Origin: Sphingomonas sp. 28-63-12
GTDB taxonomy: Bacteria > Pseudomonadota > Alphaproteobacteria > Sphingomonadales > Sphingomonadaceae
Direction of reading: 5' to 3'
NCBI GenBank assembly: GCA_002281535.1
Contig: NCGD01000013.1
Location: forward strand, 28,734-92,733
Length of the DNA stretch: 64,000 nt
Shown piece by piece: positions 9,636 through 18,402 of the stretch (the first letter of the stretch is position 1; each line of letters opens with the position of its first letter). The position numbers and the translations under genes were made by a program. The notes beneath the pieces are model-generated. The model ran no database searches and was not told the origin of the DNA. It was given only the letters and a program-made list of their open reading frames with translations.

Positions 9636-10591
9636 GCCGCTTTCACCTGTCTGGTCGCATCGCCCGTCTTGCGGCCGAGCCATAGTTTCACTGTCAGTTC
9701 GCCGCCTTCGAGCGTTTCGATTTGCACCGGCGCGAGGCCGGCGGCATCGAACCACCCGGTCACCTGGTCGTCCGAAAAGCCAAGCCTGGTATGGGCATCG
9801 CGGGCGCGCAGTTCCTCGCGGTCGTGCGGCGCGAAATCGGCGATCAGCAACCGTCCGCCGGCGCTGAGGACGCGCGCCGCTTCGGCGATCGCAGCGCCCG
9901 GCTGCTGGGCGAAATGCAGCACATGGTGCAGAATCGCGACATCGGCCTGGGCATCGCCCATCGGCAGGGCATAGAGATCGGCCTGGCGCAGCTCGGCACG
10001 ATCGAGACCCTGCTCGGCTAGCTTGGCCCGCGCCAGCCGCAGCATCTCCGAGCTGCGATCGATGCCGAGCGCTTGCGCTGCCTGTGGCCCGAACAGTTCA
10101 AGCATCCGCCCCGTGCCAGTGCCGATATCGATCAGCTGGCCGATCGTTCCGCTGCCGAGAACGCGCGTAATCGCCGCTTCAACCTCGCTTTCCGCAATAT
10201 GCAGGGAGCGGATAGCATCCCACTGCCCCGCATTAGCCTCAAACCACGCATTTGCGGCGGCGGCACGGTCGGCGCGAACGGCTGCCAGCCGGGCCGCATC
10301 GGCCACGGCCCAGTGATCAGGCGCGCGCCCAGTCCAGGCATCGAAGGCAGCGAGTACCGGATCGACTAGCGCGGCATCGCCAAGCGCGAGGAACACCCAG
10401 CTGCCCTCTTTGCGGCGTTCGGCCAGCCCAGCGTCGCACAGGATTTTGACATGCCGCGATACGCGCGGCTGGCTCTGCCCCAGCACCTGCGCCAGTTCGC
10501 CAACGGACAGCTCCATCGACTGGAGCAGTGCCATGATGCGCAGCCGGGTCGCGTCGGCGAGCGCGCGAAATATATCGAGGGCAAGGGTCAT
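9632..10591 (-). CDS. ArsR-family regulator fused to a SAM methyltransferase domain
   Basis: Protein of about 319 residues. Residues 1-85 are an ArsR winged helix-turn-helix (LADATRLRIMALL, ELSVGELAQVLGQSQPRVSRHVKIL). No cysteine-rich metal site is seen. From about residue 135 a class I methyltransferase fold follows, with motif I LIDIGTGTGRMLELFG, LGIDRSSEML and RLLIADFAPHD. It heads the metF-metH-metH series, so the methyltransferase-like domain may sense SAM or SAH and control the methionine cycle; that is inference by analogy with SahR-type ArsR regulators. An ATG at 10603 would extend it by four codons, but that codon lies within the proposed -10 box, so the ATG at 10591 with an almost absent leader is preferred. 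Confidence 0.88.
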   Translation of the reverse strand: MTLALDIFRALADATRLRIMALLQSMELSVGELAQVLGQSQPRVSRHVKILCDAGLAERRKEGSWVFLALGDAALVDPVLAAFDAWTGRAPDHWAVADAARLAAVRADRAAAANAWFEANAGQWDAIRSLHIAESEVEAAITRVLGSGTIGQLIDIGTGTGRMLELFGPQAAQALGIDRSSEMLRLARAKLAEQGLDRAELRQADLYALPMGDAQADVAILHHVLHFAQQPGAAIAEAARVLSAGGRLLIADFAPHDREELRARDAHTRLGFSDDQVTGWFDAAGLAPVQIETLEGGELTVKLWLGRKTGDATRQVKAA

Positions 10592-10599
10592 CTTCCATA

Positions 10600-10629
10600 A
10601 CATATAAAGATATCTTTATATGTCGTCAA
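10600..10629 (-). promoter_or_regulatory. Promoter with perfect 24-bp palindromic operator for the met regulator unit
   Basis: Positions 10600-10623 are a perfect palindrome (half-site ACATATAAAGAT), strikingly AT-rich in this GC-rich genome. On the minus strand TTGACG (10624-10629) and TATATG (10601-10606), spaced by 17 bp, resemble sigma-70 -35 and -10 boxes, and the palindrome covers the spacer and the -10. A protein bound there should block transcription, consistent with autorepression by the ArsR-methyltransferase protein. Confidence 0.7.
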
Positions 10630-10761
10630 TCTACCTTCCATTCTGCTCCTTCACCAAATCACGGCCTGCCCAGCAGCGCGGCTTTCATTGCGCGGGCATG
10701 GACCCTGGGATAGACTTTGTGCGTTGGCCCGGCGTCAGCATACGAACAAGAGGACCATCCT

Positions 10762-11019
10762 ATGCGATCAATGATCACCATGGCGCTGTTTGCCACCGCC
10801 GCGATCGGCCTGTCCGCCTGCTCCCCAAAAGCACAGAATGAAACGGCCGAGGCCGCCGACGCCATTACGGCTGACGCCAATGCGACGATGATGGAAGCAA
10901 AGAACGACACCGAGGCCGCCAGCGATCAGGCTTTTGGCGCCGCCGAAAATGCGATGGACCGGGGCAGCGAGAAGCTGGACAATATTGGCGACGCGGTTGG
11001 CAACGAGATCGAGGATTGA
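10762..11019 (+). CDS. Small lipoprotein
   Basis: Protein of 85 residues beginning MRSMITMALFATAAIGLSAC; the LSAC lipobox ends the signal sequence, so the mature N-terminus is lipidated Cys20. The rest is Ala-, Asp- and Glu-rich and predicted mostly helical (AENAMDRGSEKLDNIGDAVG), resembling short entericidin-like or helical periplasmic lipoproteins; no specific family can be named. The ATG at 10762 is preceded by AGAGGA and is preferred over the longer open frame from 10717. Its TGA overlaps the ATG of a second small lipoprotein by one base, and that gene in turn overlaps the aldo/keto reductase gene, so the three are probably one operon. Confidence 0.72.
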   Translation: MRSMITMALFATAAIGLSACSPKAQNETAEAADAITADANATMMEAKNDTEAASDQAFGAAENAMDRGSEKLDNIGDAVGNEIED

Positions 11020-11219
11020 TGAAACGGAAGACGCCGTCGCACGTAATCGCGATGATCTTAGGGTTGATGATCGCCGGCTGCAGCGCGCCGGCGACCGACG
11101 ACAGCGGGGCATCACCCAGCGAGGCTCGTCAGCTCAATGAAGCAGCGTCGATGCTCGACAATGATAGCGTCGCCGCCAACATGATCGGCGACGATTCGAC
11201 CGACCTGGACAAACCATGA
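11019..11219 (+). CDS. Small lipoprotein
   Basis: Protein of 66 residues starting MKRKTPSHVIAMILGLMIAGC, with a lipobox (MIAGC) for lipidation at Cys21. The mature part is only about 45 residues, acidic and Ser/Asp-rich, without a recognisable domain. The start ATG overlaps the stop codon of the preceding lipoprotein gene by one base and its own stop overlaps the next gene's ATG (ATGA), indicating coupled translation. Function unknown. Confidence 0.65.
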   Translation: MKRKTPSHVIAMILGLMIAGCSAPATDDSGASPSEARQLNEAASMLDNDSVAANMIGDDSTDLDKP

Positions 11220-12163
11220 CTGACCTTCGACAACTCGGCAGCACAGAGCTGCACATCGGCCCACTCGTGCTGGGCGGCAATGTCTTTGGCTGGACCGCCG
11301 ACACGGCCGCGAGCGTCGCGGTGCTGGACGCGTTCGTCGCCGGCGGCGGCACCATGATCGACACCGCCGACGTTTATTCAGCCTGGGCACCGGGCCATGT
11401 CGGCGGTGAATCGGAGACCATGATTGGCGACTGGCTTAAGAGCAGCGGCAAGCGAAACCGGGTTCAGATCGCAACCAAGGTCGGCATGCTGCCGGGCGAA
11501 GGCGGCGCGAAGCTGGCCCCGGGAAGGATCGCGGCGGCCTGCGACGCCTCGCTCAAGCGGCTTGGCATCGAGACGATCGATCTGTATTTTGCACATCAGG
11601 ACGATGAGGATGTGCCGCAGGAGGCCGTTCTGGAAGCATTTGGCCGATTGATCGACGCCGGCAAGATCCGGGTCATCGGCGCGTCCAATTTTCGTGCTGC
11701 CCGCCTCAAATCTGCGCTCGATCTGGCGACTACGCACGCGCTCCCGCATTATCACGTCCTCCAGCCCGAATATAATCTGGTCAGCCGGCACAATTTCGAA
11801 GGCGAATTGCAGGATTTGTGCGTGACCCACAATATCGGCGTGGTGCCCTATTTTGGCCTCGCCTCTGGCTTCCTGACAGGCAAATATCGCAGCTGTGACG
11901 ATCTTGGCAAAAGTGTCCGTGGTGACCGGGTGCAGGCGCTGCTCAGCGAGAAAATGGGCGTCCTTGTCGCGATGGATGCGATTGCAGCGGAAACTGGCGC
12001 GACGCTAGCGCAGATCGCGCTAGCCTGGCTCATCGCTCAGCCCAGTGTGACTGCACCTATCGCCAGCGCGACGACTGTTGTGCAATTGGAGGACCTGATG
12101 GGTGCGATGAAGCTCACGTTGCACGCAGACCAGCTTGATCGACTGACGGCGGTAGGTGCCTGA
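11216..12163 (+). CDS. Aldo/keto reductase
   Basis: Protein of 315 residues, the usual length of NADPH-dependent aldo/keto reductases. The catalytic tetrad is present: Asp in MIDTADVYSAW (about residue 50), Tyr of the same stretch, Lys in VQIATKVG, and His in LYFAHQDD. GASNF and the C-terminal VTAPIASATTVVQLEDLM match the cofactor-binding region. The physiological carbonyl substrate is unknown. Co-transcribed with the two small lipoproteins through a 4-bp overlap. Confidence 0.9.
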   Translation: MTDLRQLGSTELHIGPLVLGGNVFGWTADTAASVAVLDAFVAGGGTMIDTADVYSAWAPGHVGGESETMIGDWLKSSGKRNRVQIATKVGMLPGEGGAKLAPGRIAAACDASLKRLGIETIDLYFAHQDDEDVPQEAVLEAFGRLIDAGKIRVIGASNFRAARLKSALDLATTHALPHYHVLQPEYNLVSRHNFEGELQDLCVTHNIGVVPYFGLASGFLTGKYRSCDDLGKSVRGDRVQALLSEKMGVLVAMDAIAAETGATLAQIALAWLIAQPSVTAPIASATTVVQLEDLMGAMKLTLHADQLDRLTAVGA

Positions 12164-12202
12164 CACCGATAGCGGTCCTTTTTTGGAATGACGTGCAACA
12201 TA

Positions 12203-12227
12203 CTTCCCCGGCGGGGGGCCGGGGAAG
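12203..12227. terminator. GC hairpin between convergent genes
   Basis: CTTCCCCGG (12203-12211) and CCGGGGAAG (12219-12227) form a perfect 9-bp stem with a 7-base loop in the 106-bp gap between the convergent aldo/keto reductase and ferredoxin reductase genes. There is no adjacent T run in either direction, so factor-independent termination is not assured. Confidence 0.4.
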
Positions 12228-12269
12228 CCCGTCAGTCTATCCAGTAACGCGCCGGCGAGCGCACGCACT

Positions 12270-13025
12270 TCAACCGACGAAGGCGCGTTCCAGGACGAAG
12301 GTGCCAGGATGTGACATCGCACCCTCCGTAAATCCAAGCCCTTCGAGAATCGCCGCCGTTTCCTTGATCATCGCCATCGACCCACACAGCATGACGCGAT
12401 CGGTTTCAGGATCGAGTTTGTAGCTGCCATCGCGGATTCGGTCGGTAATGCGGCGATTATCTTGGCCCGGCGCAGCGGCATCGCGGGTAGCCGCCCAGTC
12501 ATAGCTGAACTTCGCTGCGGCTTCTTCGGCAACCAGCGGGTCATCAGCCAGCTTGCTCGACAGCATGTCAAAATAGGCAAGATCGCTCTTGGCGCGAACC
12601 GTGTGCTGGACATTGACGCTGTCGAACCGGTCATAGACGTCGGGATCGCGGATCAGGCTGAGCCACGGCGCGAGGCCGGTGCCAGTGCCGATCATGTGCA
12701 GATTCTTGCCCGGCAACAGTGCATCGAGCACCAAGCTGCCCACCGGCTTGGCGGCGAGCAGGATTTCATCGCCTTCCTTGATGTGCTGCAACCGCGATGT
12801 CAGCGGTCCATCCTGAACGATGATGCTCAAAAATTCGAGCTCTTCGGCATAATGTTGCGAGGCCATCGAATAGGCACGGAGCAGCGGCTTGCCGTCCACC
12901 GGCAGGCCCAGCATGACGAACTGCCCGCTGAGGAAACGAAAACTGGGCGGCCGGGTAACTGCGAACGAGAACAGGCTCTCATTCCACTGCCGCACCCACA
13001 ACACCTTTTCCACACTGTGATTCAT
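12270..13025 (-). CDS. fpr: Ferredoxin--NADP reductase
   Basis: Protein of 251 residues, matching the short bacterial FNR class. RAYSMAS (about residue 53) is the FAD-binding RxYS motif, GTGTGLAPWLSLIRD near residue 110 is the NADPH-binding site, and LCGSMAMIKET is the usual nicotinamide-side motif, ending in the family's C-terminal FVLERAFV. It exchanges electrons between NADPH and ferredoxin or flavodoxin, commonly in oxidative stress or for Fe-S enzymes. The ATG at 13023-13025 with GAGGA five bases upstream is chosen over the ATG at 13046. Confidence 0.93.
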   Translation of the reverse strand: MNHSVEKVLWVRQWNESLFSFAVTRPPSFRFLSGQFVMLGLPVDGKPLLRAYSMASQHYAEELEFLSIIVQDGPLTSRLQHIKEGDEILLAAKPVGSLVLDALLPGKNLHMIGTGTGLAPWLSLIRDPDVYDRFDSVNVQHTVRAKSDLAYFDMLSSKLADDPLVAEEAAAKFSYDWAATRDAAAPGQDNRRITDRIRDGSYKLDPETDRVMLCGSMAMIKETAAILEGLGFTEGAMSHPGTFVLERAFVG

Positions 13026-13131
13026 GCCGTCCTCGGTACCCTTCATTGCTTGGCGGCCTTACAGCTACCCCGGGGCTCAAAGTCCAGCATTTGTTGCTAT
13101 GCGGCATGCAAGCCCACATATCGCCGTTGGG

Positions 13132-14517
13132 TCAATCACCGGCAAAGCTGATCGGCGAGAGGCGGCGCTCATTCTCGTTGACGATCAGCGCGCGACCGGT
13201 CGGCGGGGCCGAACGCTGAGGGCAATCGGGACGCAGGCATGCGCGACACCCGAGACCGATCGGGGTCGCCTCTCCAGCGAGGTCAACCCCGCGCGCGACC
13301 GCCAGCGCCCCGGCAAGGCTTGCCTCCACGCCCATCCCGACCACGAATTCAGCACCGGTCGCGCCGTAACGGCGGCCCTGCGGGGTGACTGTGCGCGCCA
13401 TCGTCAACCAGCGGCCGCCCTCCTGCAACTCGACGAGCTGGACGGTGAGCGACCCCGGGCGTTCAAAGGCATGATGCAGCCGCCACAAGGGGCATCGGCC
13501 ATCGGCCTCGACCAACGCCGCGTTACTTGCTCCCGAGAACCGTTTGGAGGCCTGCCCGGCGCGATCGATGCGGACCATGAAGAAGGGCAAGCCGCGCGCG
13601 CCAACGCGCTGCAGAGTTGTCAATCGGTGTGCGACCTGCTCGAATCCTGCGCCAAAGCGGCGCTGCAGCAGCTCGATATCATAGCCCGTCGCCTCGCATG
13701 CGCGCAGGAATCGGGCATAGGGCATCATTACCGCTGCCGCAAAATAGCTGCATAGATGGCGGCGATGCAGCCGCTCTGCGGCGCGATCGGTAAAGCCCGC
13801 GCCGACCACCAGCGCATCGATTTCGGCCCGTCCCTCGATCTGGGCGAGCTGGAACAGCGCTGCAAAGGCGCGCGAGGCCGGATCGAGCAATTCGGACAGC
13901 TGCAACTGCCGCGCATGGAGATCAAGTCGCCGCAGCATGTCGGGCATCACCTCAACCGGCAGTACCCGCAGGGACAGCTGATGCTTGACCCGCAGGCGGT
14001 CCGCCACCGCGCCATAGAGGTCCCCTGCCCCCAACCGCATTTCGTCAGCCAATTGCTCGGCAGCGGCATCGAGATCGGGAAAATGATTGCGCCAATGATC
14101 GATCTCGCGACGCACTTGCGCCACAGGATCAGGCCCCTCCGCCGCCACTCCTCCTCCGGCGCCCATCCGATCGAAAGCGCGTGCAAAAGCTTCGACCCCG
14201 CCCGGCGCCCCGGCCAGCCACTCCTCGATCTCGTTGCGATCGATCTCCAGGTCGGCGAACATCGGATCGGCGAGTCGGCGGCGAATCCCTGCCTCACCAC
14301 CGCCCGGTTCGTTGGCGGCCAGCGCGCGCGGATCGAAATCGAAACTTTCTGCGAGCTTGACAAGCAGCTGCGCCGACAAGGGGCGCTGATTGCGTTCGAC
14401 AAGGTTGAGATAGCTGGGCGAAATCGCCAGGGTTTCAGCCATCGCCGCCTGGGTCAGCGCGGCATGGCGCCGCAATCGGCGCACGGCATGGCCAGCGAAA
14501 AGTTTACGATCGGCCAT
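13132..14517 (-). CDS. ScfR-type XRE regulator with IrrE-like domain
   Basis: Protein of 461 residues. Residues about 11-65 are an XRE helix-turn-helix (LRRHAALTQAAMAETLAISPSYLNLVERNQRPLS). The centre matches the ImmA/IrrE metallopeptidase-like region, although its HExxH is replaced by RRHLCSYF, so proteolytic activity is unlikely. The C-terminus carries clustered cysteines (GCRACLRPDCPQR) typical of the short-chain fatty-acid regulator (ScfR) group, which controls propionate, acetate or related acyl-CoA pathways in actinobacteria and proteobacteria. No obvious target gene adjoins it; the nearest candidate is the 3-hydroxybutyrate dehydrogenase-like gene 0.8 kb away. The start is the ATG at 14515-14517. 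Confidence 0.85.
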   Translation of the reverse strand: MADRKLFAGHAVRRLRRHAALTQAAMAETLAISPSYLNLVERNQRPLSAQLLVKLAESFDFDPRALAANEPGGGEAGIRRRLADPMFADLEIDRNEIEEWLAGAPGGVEAFARAFDRMGAGGGVAAEGPDPVAQVRREIDHWRNHFPDLDAAAEQLADEMRLGAGDLYGAVADRLRVKHQLSLRVLPVEVMPDMLRRLDLHARQLQLSELLDPASRAFAALFQLAQIEGRAEIDALVVGAGFTDRAAERLHRRHLCSYFAAAVMMPYARFLRACEATGYDIELLQRRFGAGFEQVAHRLTTLQRVGARGLPFFMVRIDRAGQASKRFSGASNAALVEADGRCPLWRLHHAFERPGSLTVQLVELQEGGRWLTMARTVTPQGRRYGATGAEFVVGMGVEASLAGALAVARGVDLAGEATPIGLGCRACLRPDCPQRSAPPTGRALIVNENERRLSPISFAGD

Positions 14518-14652
14518 GCAGTCCCTCGGTAGACGCGTTGTCGCTCAGGTCGACGCGCTAGGCAGTCCAACAGCGCCAAAGCGCCGGCGAAATCCGACCA
14601 TTCTTGTGAAGGATTTACAGCATAGCAGGCACAGCGACAAGCTGTGGCCGGT

Positions 14653-15282
14653 TTAGCCCTCAGGAACCAGTTCGATAACGTCGAGGATCGATTCAAATTG
14701 CGGATAAGGCAGCACTAGCCGCCAGCGCTTGTCGCCAAGTCGCTCGACATAGCCAACAAGATCACGTGCCGGATCGCGACCATAGTGCATCTGGCGCACC
14801 TCGTCGCCGAGAAGCAGTGTGCCGAGAAACATCGCACGCTTGGGATTGTCATGGAAAATCGTGCCGACCGGACGCTGTGCACCAGTCAACTTGTAAAAGC
14901 TCGACTCATTGCCCTCGGCATCGATCCGACATCGGAAATCGGCATAGCTGGTGAATTCGGCCATCGCCGTCCCCTTGGCGCCCAGCTTGAAGACCCGGCA
15001 GCGATAGGTGCCGGTTGGCGGCACGGCGCCGGCGAGCGCTTGATCGGGATCGAACAAGGCACCCTCGGCCGCGATGCGCGCCGCATTGTCACGGCGGGCG
15101 CGATCGAGCGCCTCGGTCCAGGCTTCGCGCCAGCCACGCAGGCGTACCCGATCGGCCCGGGTGGCCATGGCATGCCAATTTGCCGCCGCGGTCGGTACCG
15201 CAGTCTCCAACCCGCGATGGCGTCCGCCACAGGCAACGAGTCCGGTGAACAGGACAAGCGTGCCGAAGGTTTTTGGCGTCAT
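14653..15282 (-). CDS. DUF4893 lipoprotein
   Basis: Protein of 209 residues with a short lipoprotein signal (LFTGLVAC, lipidated at Cys18). The body contains GTYRCRVFKLG, YADFRCRID, RPVGTIFHDNPKRAMFLGTLLLGDE and a C-terminal LPYPQFESILDVIELVP, the conserved blocks of DUF4893, a family essentially restricted to sphingomonads and relatives. Function is unknown; location is probably the periplasmic face of a membrane. It is transcribed opposite to nothing close by and stands as a single gene. Confidence 0.8.
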   Translation of the reverse strand: MTPKTFGTLVLFTGLVACGGRHRGLETAVPTAAANWHAMATRADRVRLRGWREAWTEALDRARRDNAARIAAEGALFDPDQALAGAVPPTGTYRCRVFKLGAKGTAMAEFTSYADFRCRIDAEGNESSFYKLTGAQRPVGTIFHDNPKRAMFLGTLLLGDEVRQMHYGRDPARDLVGYVERLGDKRWRLVLPYPQFESILDVIELVPEG

Positions 15283-15356
15283 GATACTCTAACTGCCCTG
15301 CATCCTTTTCCGGCCGCCCTTAATCCTGCGCGGCCGTGCTTGCCAAGCAGTGCCGA

Positions 15357-16142
15357 TCAGGCCGCCGTCCAGCCGCCATCGATCGAGAGATTGGCGCCAG
15401 TGATCGCCTTTGCCTCGTCCCGGCAGAGATAAAGCGCCAGGGCGGCCACTTGTTCCGAGGTCACGAATTGCTTGGTGGGCTGCGCATCCAGAAGCACATC
15501 ATTGATCACCTGTTCCCGGGTCAGTCCGCGGGTCGCCATGGTATCGGGGATCTGCTTGTCGACCAGCGGCGTCCAGACATAGCCCGGGCTGATCGCATTG
15601 ACGGTGATACCGTGCGTGGCGACTTCGAGCGCAATCGTCTTGGTCAGCCCGGCCAGACCATGTTTGGCCATGACATAGGCGGATTTATTGGGGCTCGCGA
15701 CCAGCGAATGCGCCGAGGCGGTGGAAATGATCCGCCCCCAGCCCGCCGCCTTCATATGCGGCACGACGGCGCGCATCAAATACCAAGCCGAGGTCAGGTT
15801 GATCTTGATGATCGCCTCGAACTTGTCGACCGGGAAATCCTCAATCGGCGCCACATGCTGGATGCCGGCATTGTTGACGATGATATCCGGCCCGCCCAGC
15901 TCAGCATGGCAGCGCGCGACCATCGCGGCGATCGCGGCTGGATCGGTCATGTCCGCTGGGTCGTACAGCGCCTTGGCGCCGCTGGTGGCGGCAAGCGCGG
16001 CACGTTCCTTTTCGATTTCGCCAGCGTCGCCAAAGCCGTTGATCATGACATTGGCGCCCTCAGCCGCAAAGGCCTTCGCATAGGCCAGCCCGATGCCCGA
16101 TGTTGAGCCTGTGACAATCGCCGTTTTACCGCTCAGAAACAT
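15357..16142 (-). CDS. 3-hydroxybutyrate dehydrogenase-like SDR
   Basis: Protein of 261 residues, short-chain dehydrogenase/reductase fold. TGSTSGIG (about residue 11) binds NAD, NNAGIQHVAPIEDFP carries the NAG motif with the substrate-pocket QHV typical of D-3-hydroxybutyrate dehydrogenases, and the catalytic Ser (STASAH) and YVMAK follow. The C-terminal ITGANLSIDGGWTA fits the same group. It should oxidise D-3-hydroxybutyrate to acetoacetate in polyhydroxybutyrate or ketone-body turnover. The ATG at 16142 has GGAGA about nine bases upstream and is preferred over an in-frame GTG at 16157. Confidence 0.88.
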   Translation of the reverse strand: MFLSGKTAIVTGSTSGIGLAYAKAFAAEGANVMINGFGDAGEIEKERAALAATSGAKALYDPADMTDPAAIAAMVARCHAELGGPDIIVNNAGIQHVAPIEDFPVDKFEAIIKINLTSAWYLMRAVVPHMKAAGWGRIISTASAHSLVASPNKSAYVMAKHGLAGLTKTIALEVATHGITVNAISPGYVWTPLVDKQIPDTMATRGLTREQVINDVLLDAQPTKQFVTSEQVAALALYLCRDEAKAITGANLSIDGGWTAA

Positions 16143-16169
16143 GGAAATCTTCTCCACTTAGCCATCAAG

Positions 16170-17378
16170 TTAGCAATCGAGATGTGGCCCTGAACGCTTC
16201 AATCCGCGCTTTGGGCACAAATCGAATGCCGCACTTTTGCCGGTCAGGATATTTTCCGTGACGAGCTGGGCATTGGTCATGGCCTGATTGATCGAGCCGA
16301 GCCCGGCATGCCAATGTTCGTGCATCGTCCGCGCCGAAAATTCGAAATCGCGCGAGCCACCTTCCCAGGCATTGGCTGTATAGATGAGCTGGACGAGATT
16401 GACAGGTTGTTCCGCAGCCGCGTCGCGCAGCGCCAGGACATCGACATCGTCGTGCAGCGCAACGGGGAGCTTGGCGAGCAGCCGCCGGATCATCTCCCGC
16501 TCCTGCCGCAGCTTCATAACCTGATCCGAAATCGCGCGGGTACGACTGGAAAAACGAATTTCCTTTTCACGCGCCATCACGTCCATGATCGTGCGCGGCG
16601 CCTCGGTCGCGGACGAGAACAGGTCGACCTGGAATACCAGCATGCCATGCTGCTGGTTATCGAGGACATGACTGAGCGGGGTGTTGGAAACCAGCCCGCC
16701 ATCCCACCACAGGCTGCCGTCGATTTCGATCGGCGGCAGCCCCGGGGGCAACGCGCCGGATGCCATGATGTGGCGAGCATCGAGCCGTTCGATCGCGCTG
16801 TCAAAATAGCGAAAATTGCCGCTGATCACATCCACGGCACCGACCGACAGACGCACCGGGCCATTATTGACCAGATCCCAGTCGATCAGCGAGTCCAGTG
16901 TCGCCCTGAGCGGGGCACTGTCATAATAGCTGAGAGCACCCGCGCTGCCGGGCGTTGCGAAATTGGGCGGTACCAAGCGTGGCGTGAAAAAGCCCGGCAC
17001 GCCAGTAGCCAGCACCATTCCCGCCGACCATTCGTGAACGAATTCGCGCACCATGTCGTTGGGAAAGATCGGAAAACTGGGCAGCGCGCTGGTCATCTTG
17101 TCCCAGAAGGCGCGCAAACGCTCCACCCGGCGTTCGGGCGGATTACCCGCGACGATTGCCGCGTTGATCGCCCCGATAGAGATACCGGCAACCCAGTCGA
17201 TCTCGATCCCGGCATCCTGCATGCCCTCGATCACCCCGGCTTGATAGCTGCCCAGCGCGCCGCCGCCCTGCAACACCAGCGCCACCGTATCAGGCAGCGG
17301 CATCGCCGCTGCATGACGCATCGGCCTGTCGATCATCGGTCCCTGGTCAGCCATGCGCAAATCCATGGGCGTCTTCAT
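16170..17378 (-). CDS. Patatin-like phospholipase (DUF3734 type)
   Basis: Patatin fold near the N-terminus: VLQGGGALGSYQAG (oxyanion hole), GISIGAINAA (GxSxG with nucleophile Ser) and DGGLVSNTPL (catalytic Asp of the DGG motif). The C-terminal part, rich in charged residues, matches the DUF3734 extension common in bacterial patatins. It probably hydrolyses acyl esters of membrane or storage lipids. It lies 27 bp downstream of the 3-hydroxybutyrate dehydrogenase-like gene, same strand, which is suggestive of a link to polyhydroxyalkanoate or lipid use. Several in-frame starts exist (17444, 17378, 17366, 17354, 17336) with no clear ribosome site, so the N-terminus is uncertain. Confidence 0.85.
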   Translation of the reverse strand: MKTPMDLRMADQGPMIDRPMRHAAAMPLPDTVALVLQGGGALGSYQAGVIEGMQDAGIEIDWVAGISIGAINAAIVAGNPPERRVERLRAFWDKMTSALPSFPIFPNDMVREFVHEWSAGMVLATGVPGFFTPRLVPPNFATPGSAGALSYYDSAPLRATLDSLIDWDLVNNGPVRLSVGAVDVISGNFRYFDSAIERLDARHIMASGALPPGLPPIEIDGSLWWDGGLVSNTPLSHVLDNQQHGMLVFQVDLFSSATEAPRTIMDVMAREKEIRFSSRTRAISDQVMKLRQEREMIRRLLAKLPVALHDDVDVLALRDAAAEQPVNLVQLIYTANAWEGGSRDFEFSARTMHEHWHAGLGSINQAMTNAQLVTENILTGKSAAFDLCPKRGLKRSGPHLDC

Positions 17379-17481
17379 GCCGGCAATCAACGACACTTTG
17401 GTGAAATGCACCAGGCGCTTGCAACGATTGGCCGCATTCCGCATTCAGGGCACAGCATTCCTTGGAAAAGGCACCCCCGCG

Positions 17482-18402
17482 ATGCGGCTCGACGATTTCG
17501 ATCCTAATATTGATGTCGAGGACCAGGGCAATCGCGGGAGCGGTTTCGGCGGCGGCGGCGGCGGCGGCGGCGGATTGCTGCTGGGGTTGCTGCCCTTTGT
17601 ATTCAGCCGCTTTGGCTGCGGTGGTGTCGCGCTGTTGCTGGCAGTCGTCTTCTTCATGGGCGGCGGGCTGCCGCTGCTGACGAGCGGCGATAGCCCGCCG
17701 GTCAGTCGAATCGGGCAAGCGCCGGCAGCTGGCGGAGCTGGAGGCGGCGGGACGGCGGCAATCTGTCGCGCCAATGCTGACCGGTTGGCCGCGTGCAATG
17801 CCTTTAGTTCGGCGGAAAAGACGTGGAAGGCGTTGTTCCAGCAGGCGGGCCGCGCCTATCGCGCGCCCGGGCTCCGGTTTTTCTCCGGCAATGGCCAATC
17901 GGGATGCGGGGCCGCACAGGCAGCGATGGGACCATTTTACTGCCCCACAGATTCGGACATCTATATCGACACGAGCTTTTTCGACGAGCTCGCCACCCGT
18001 TTCGGCGCCAAGGGCGATTTCGCGCAGGACTACGTGATTGCCCATGAATTCGGCCACCATATTCAAAATCTGCTCGGCACGTCGGATACGGTCCAGCGCG
18101 CACAATCCAGCGCCAGCCCGACTGAGGGCAACGCCTTGTCGGTTCGGCTCGAATTGCAGGCGGATTGCTTCGCCGGCGTCTGGGGCGCAGCCAATCGCGA
18201 CCGGCTGGATCCCGGCGATATAGAGGAAGGGCTGACAGCCGCTGCCGCGATCGGCGACGATACGCTGCAGCGTGAAAGCCAAGGCCGGGTGGTGCCCGAC
18301 AGCTTCACACACGGCAGCTCGGCCGCGCGGATGAAGTGGCTCAAGCGCGGGCTGGACAGTGGCGATCCGGCGCAATGTGAAACGTTCACGGGCGCTATTT
18401 GA
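17482..18402 (+). CDS. YpfJ-type neutral zinc metallopeptidase
   Basis: Protein of 306 residues. MRLDDFDPNIDVEDQ followed by a glycine tract and a single membrane helix (residues about 30-60, with LLLGLLPFVFSRFGCGGVALLLAVVFF) matches the YpfJ/KPN_02809 family. The zinc site is VIAHEFGHHIQNLLG (HExxH), and QADCFAGVWG supplies the downstream Glu/Asp. The catalytic domain probably faces the periplasm. Substrate unknown. The gene diverges from the patatin gene, about 100 bp away, and its stop overlaps a TTG start of the next gene. Confidence 0.88.
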   Translation: MRLDDFDPNIDVEDQGNRGSGFGGGGGGGGGLLLGLLPFVFSRFGCGGVALLLAVVFFMGGGLPLLTSGDSPPVSRIGQAPAAGGAGGGGTAAICRANADRLAACNAFSSAEKTWKALFQQAGRAYRAPGLRFFSGNGQSGCGAAQAAMGPFYCPTDSDIYIDTSFFDELATRFGAKGDFAQDYVIAHEFGHHIQNLLGTSDTVQRAQSSASPTEGNALSVRLELQADCFAGVWGAANRDRLDPGDIEEGLTAAAAIGDDTLQRESQGRVVPDSFTHGSSAARMKWLKRGLDSGDPAQCETFTGAI

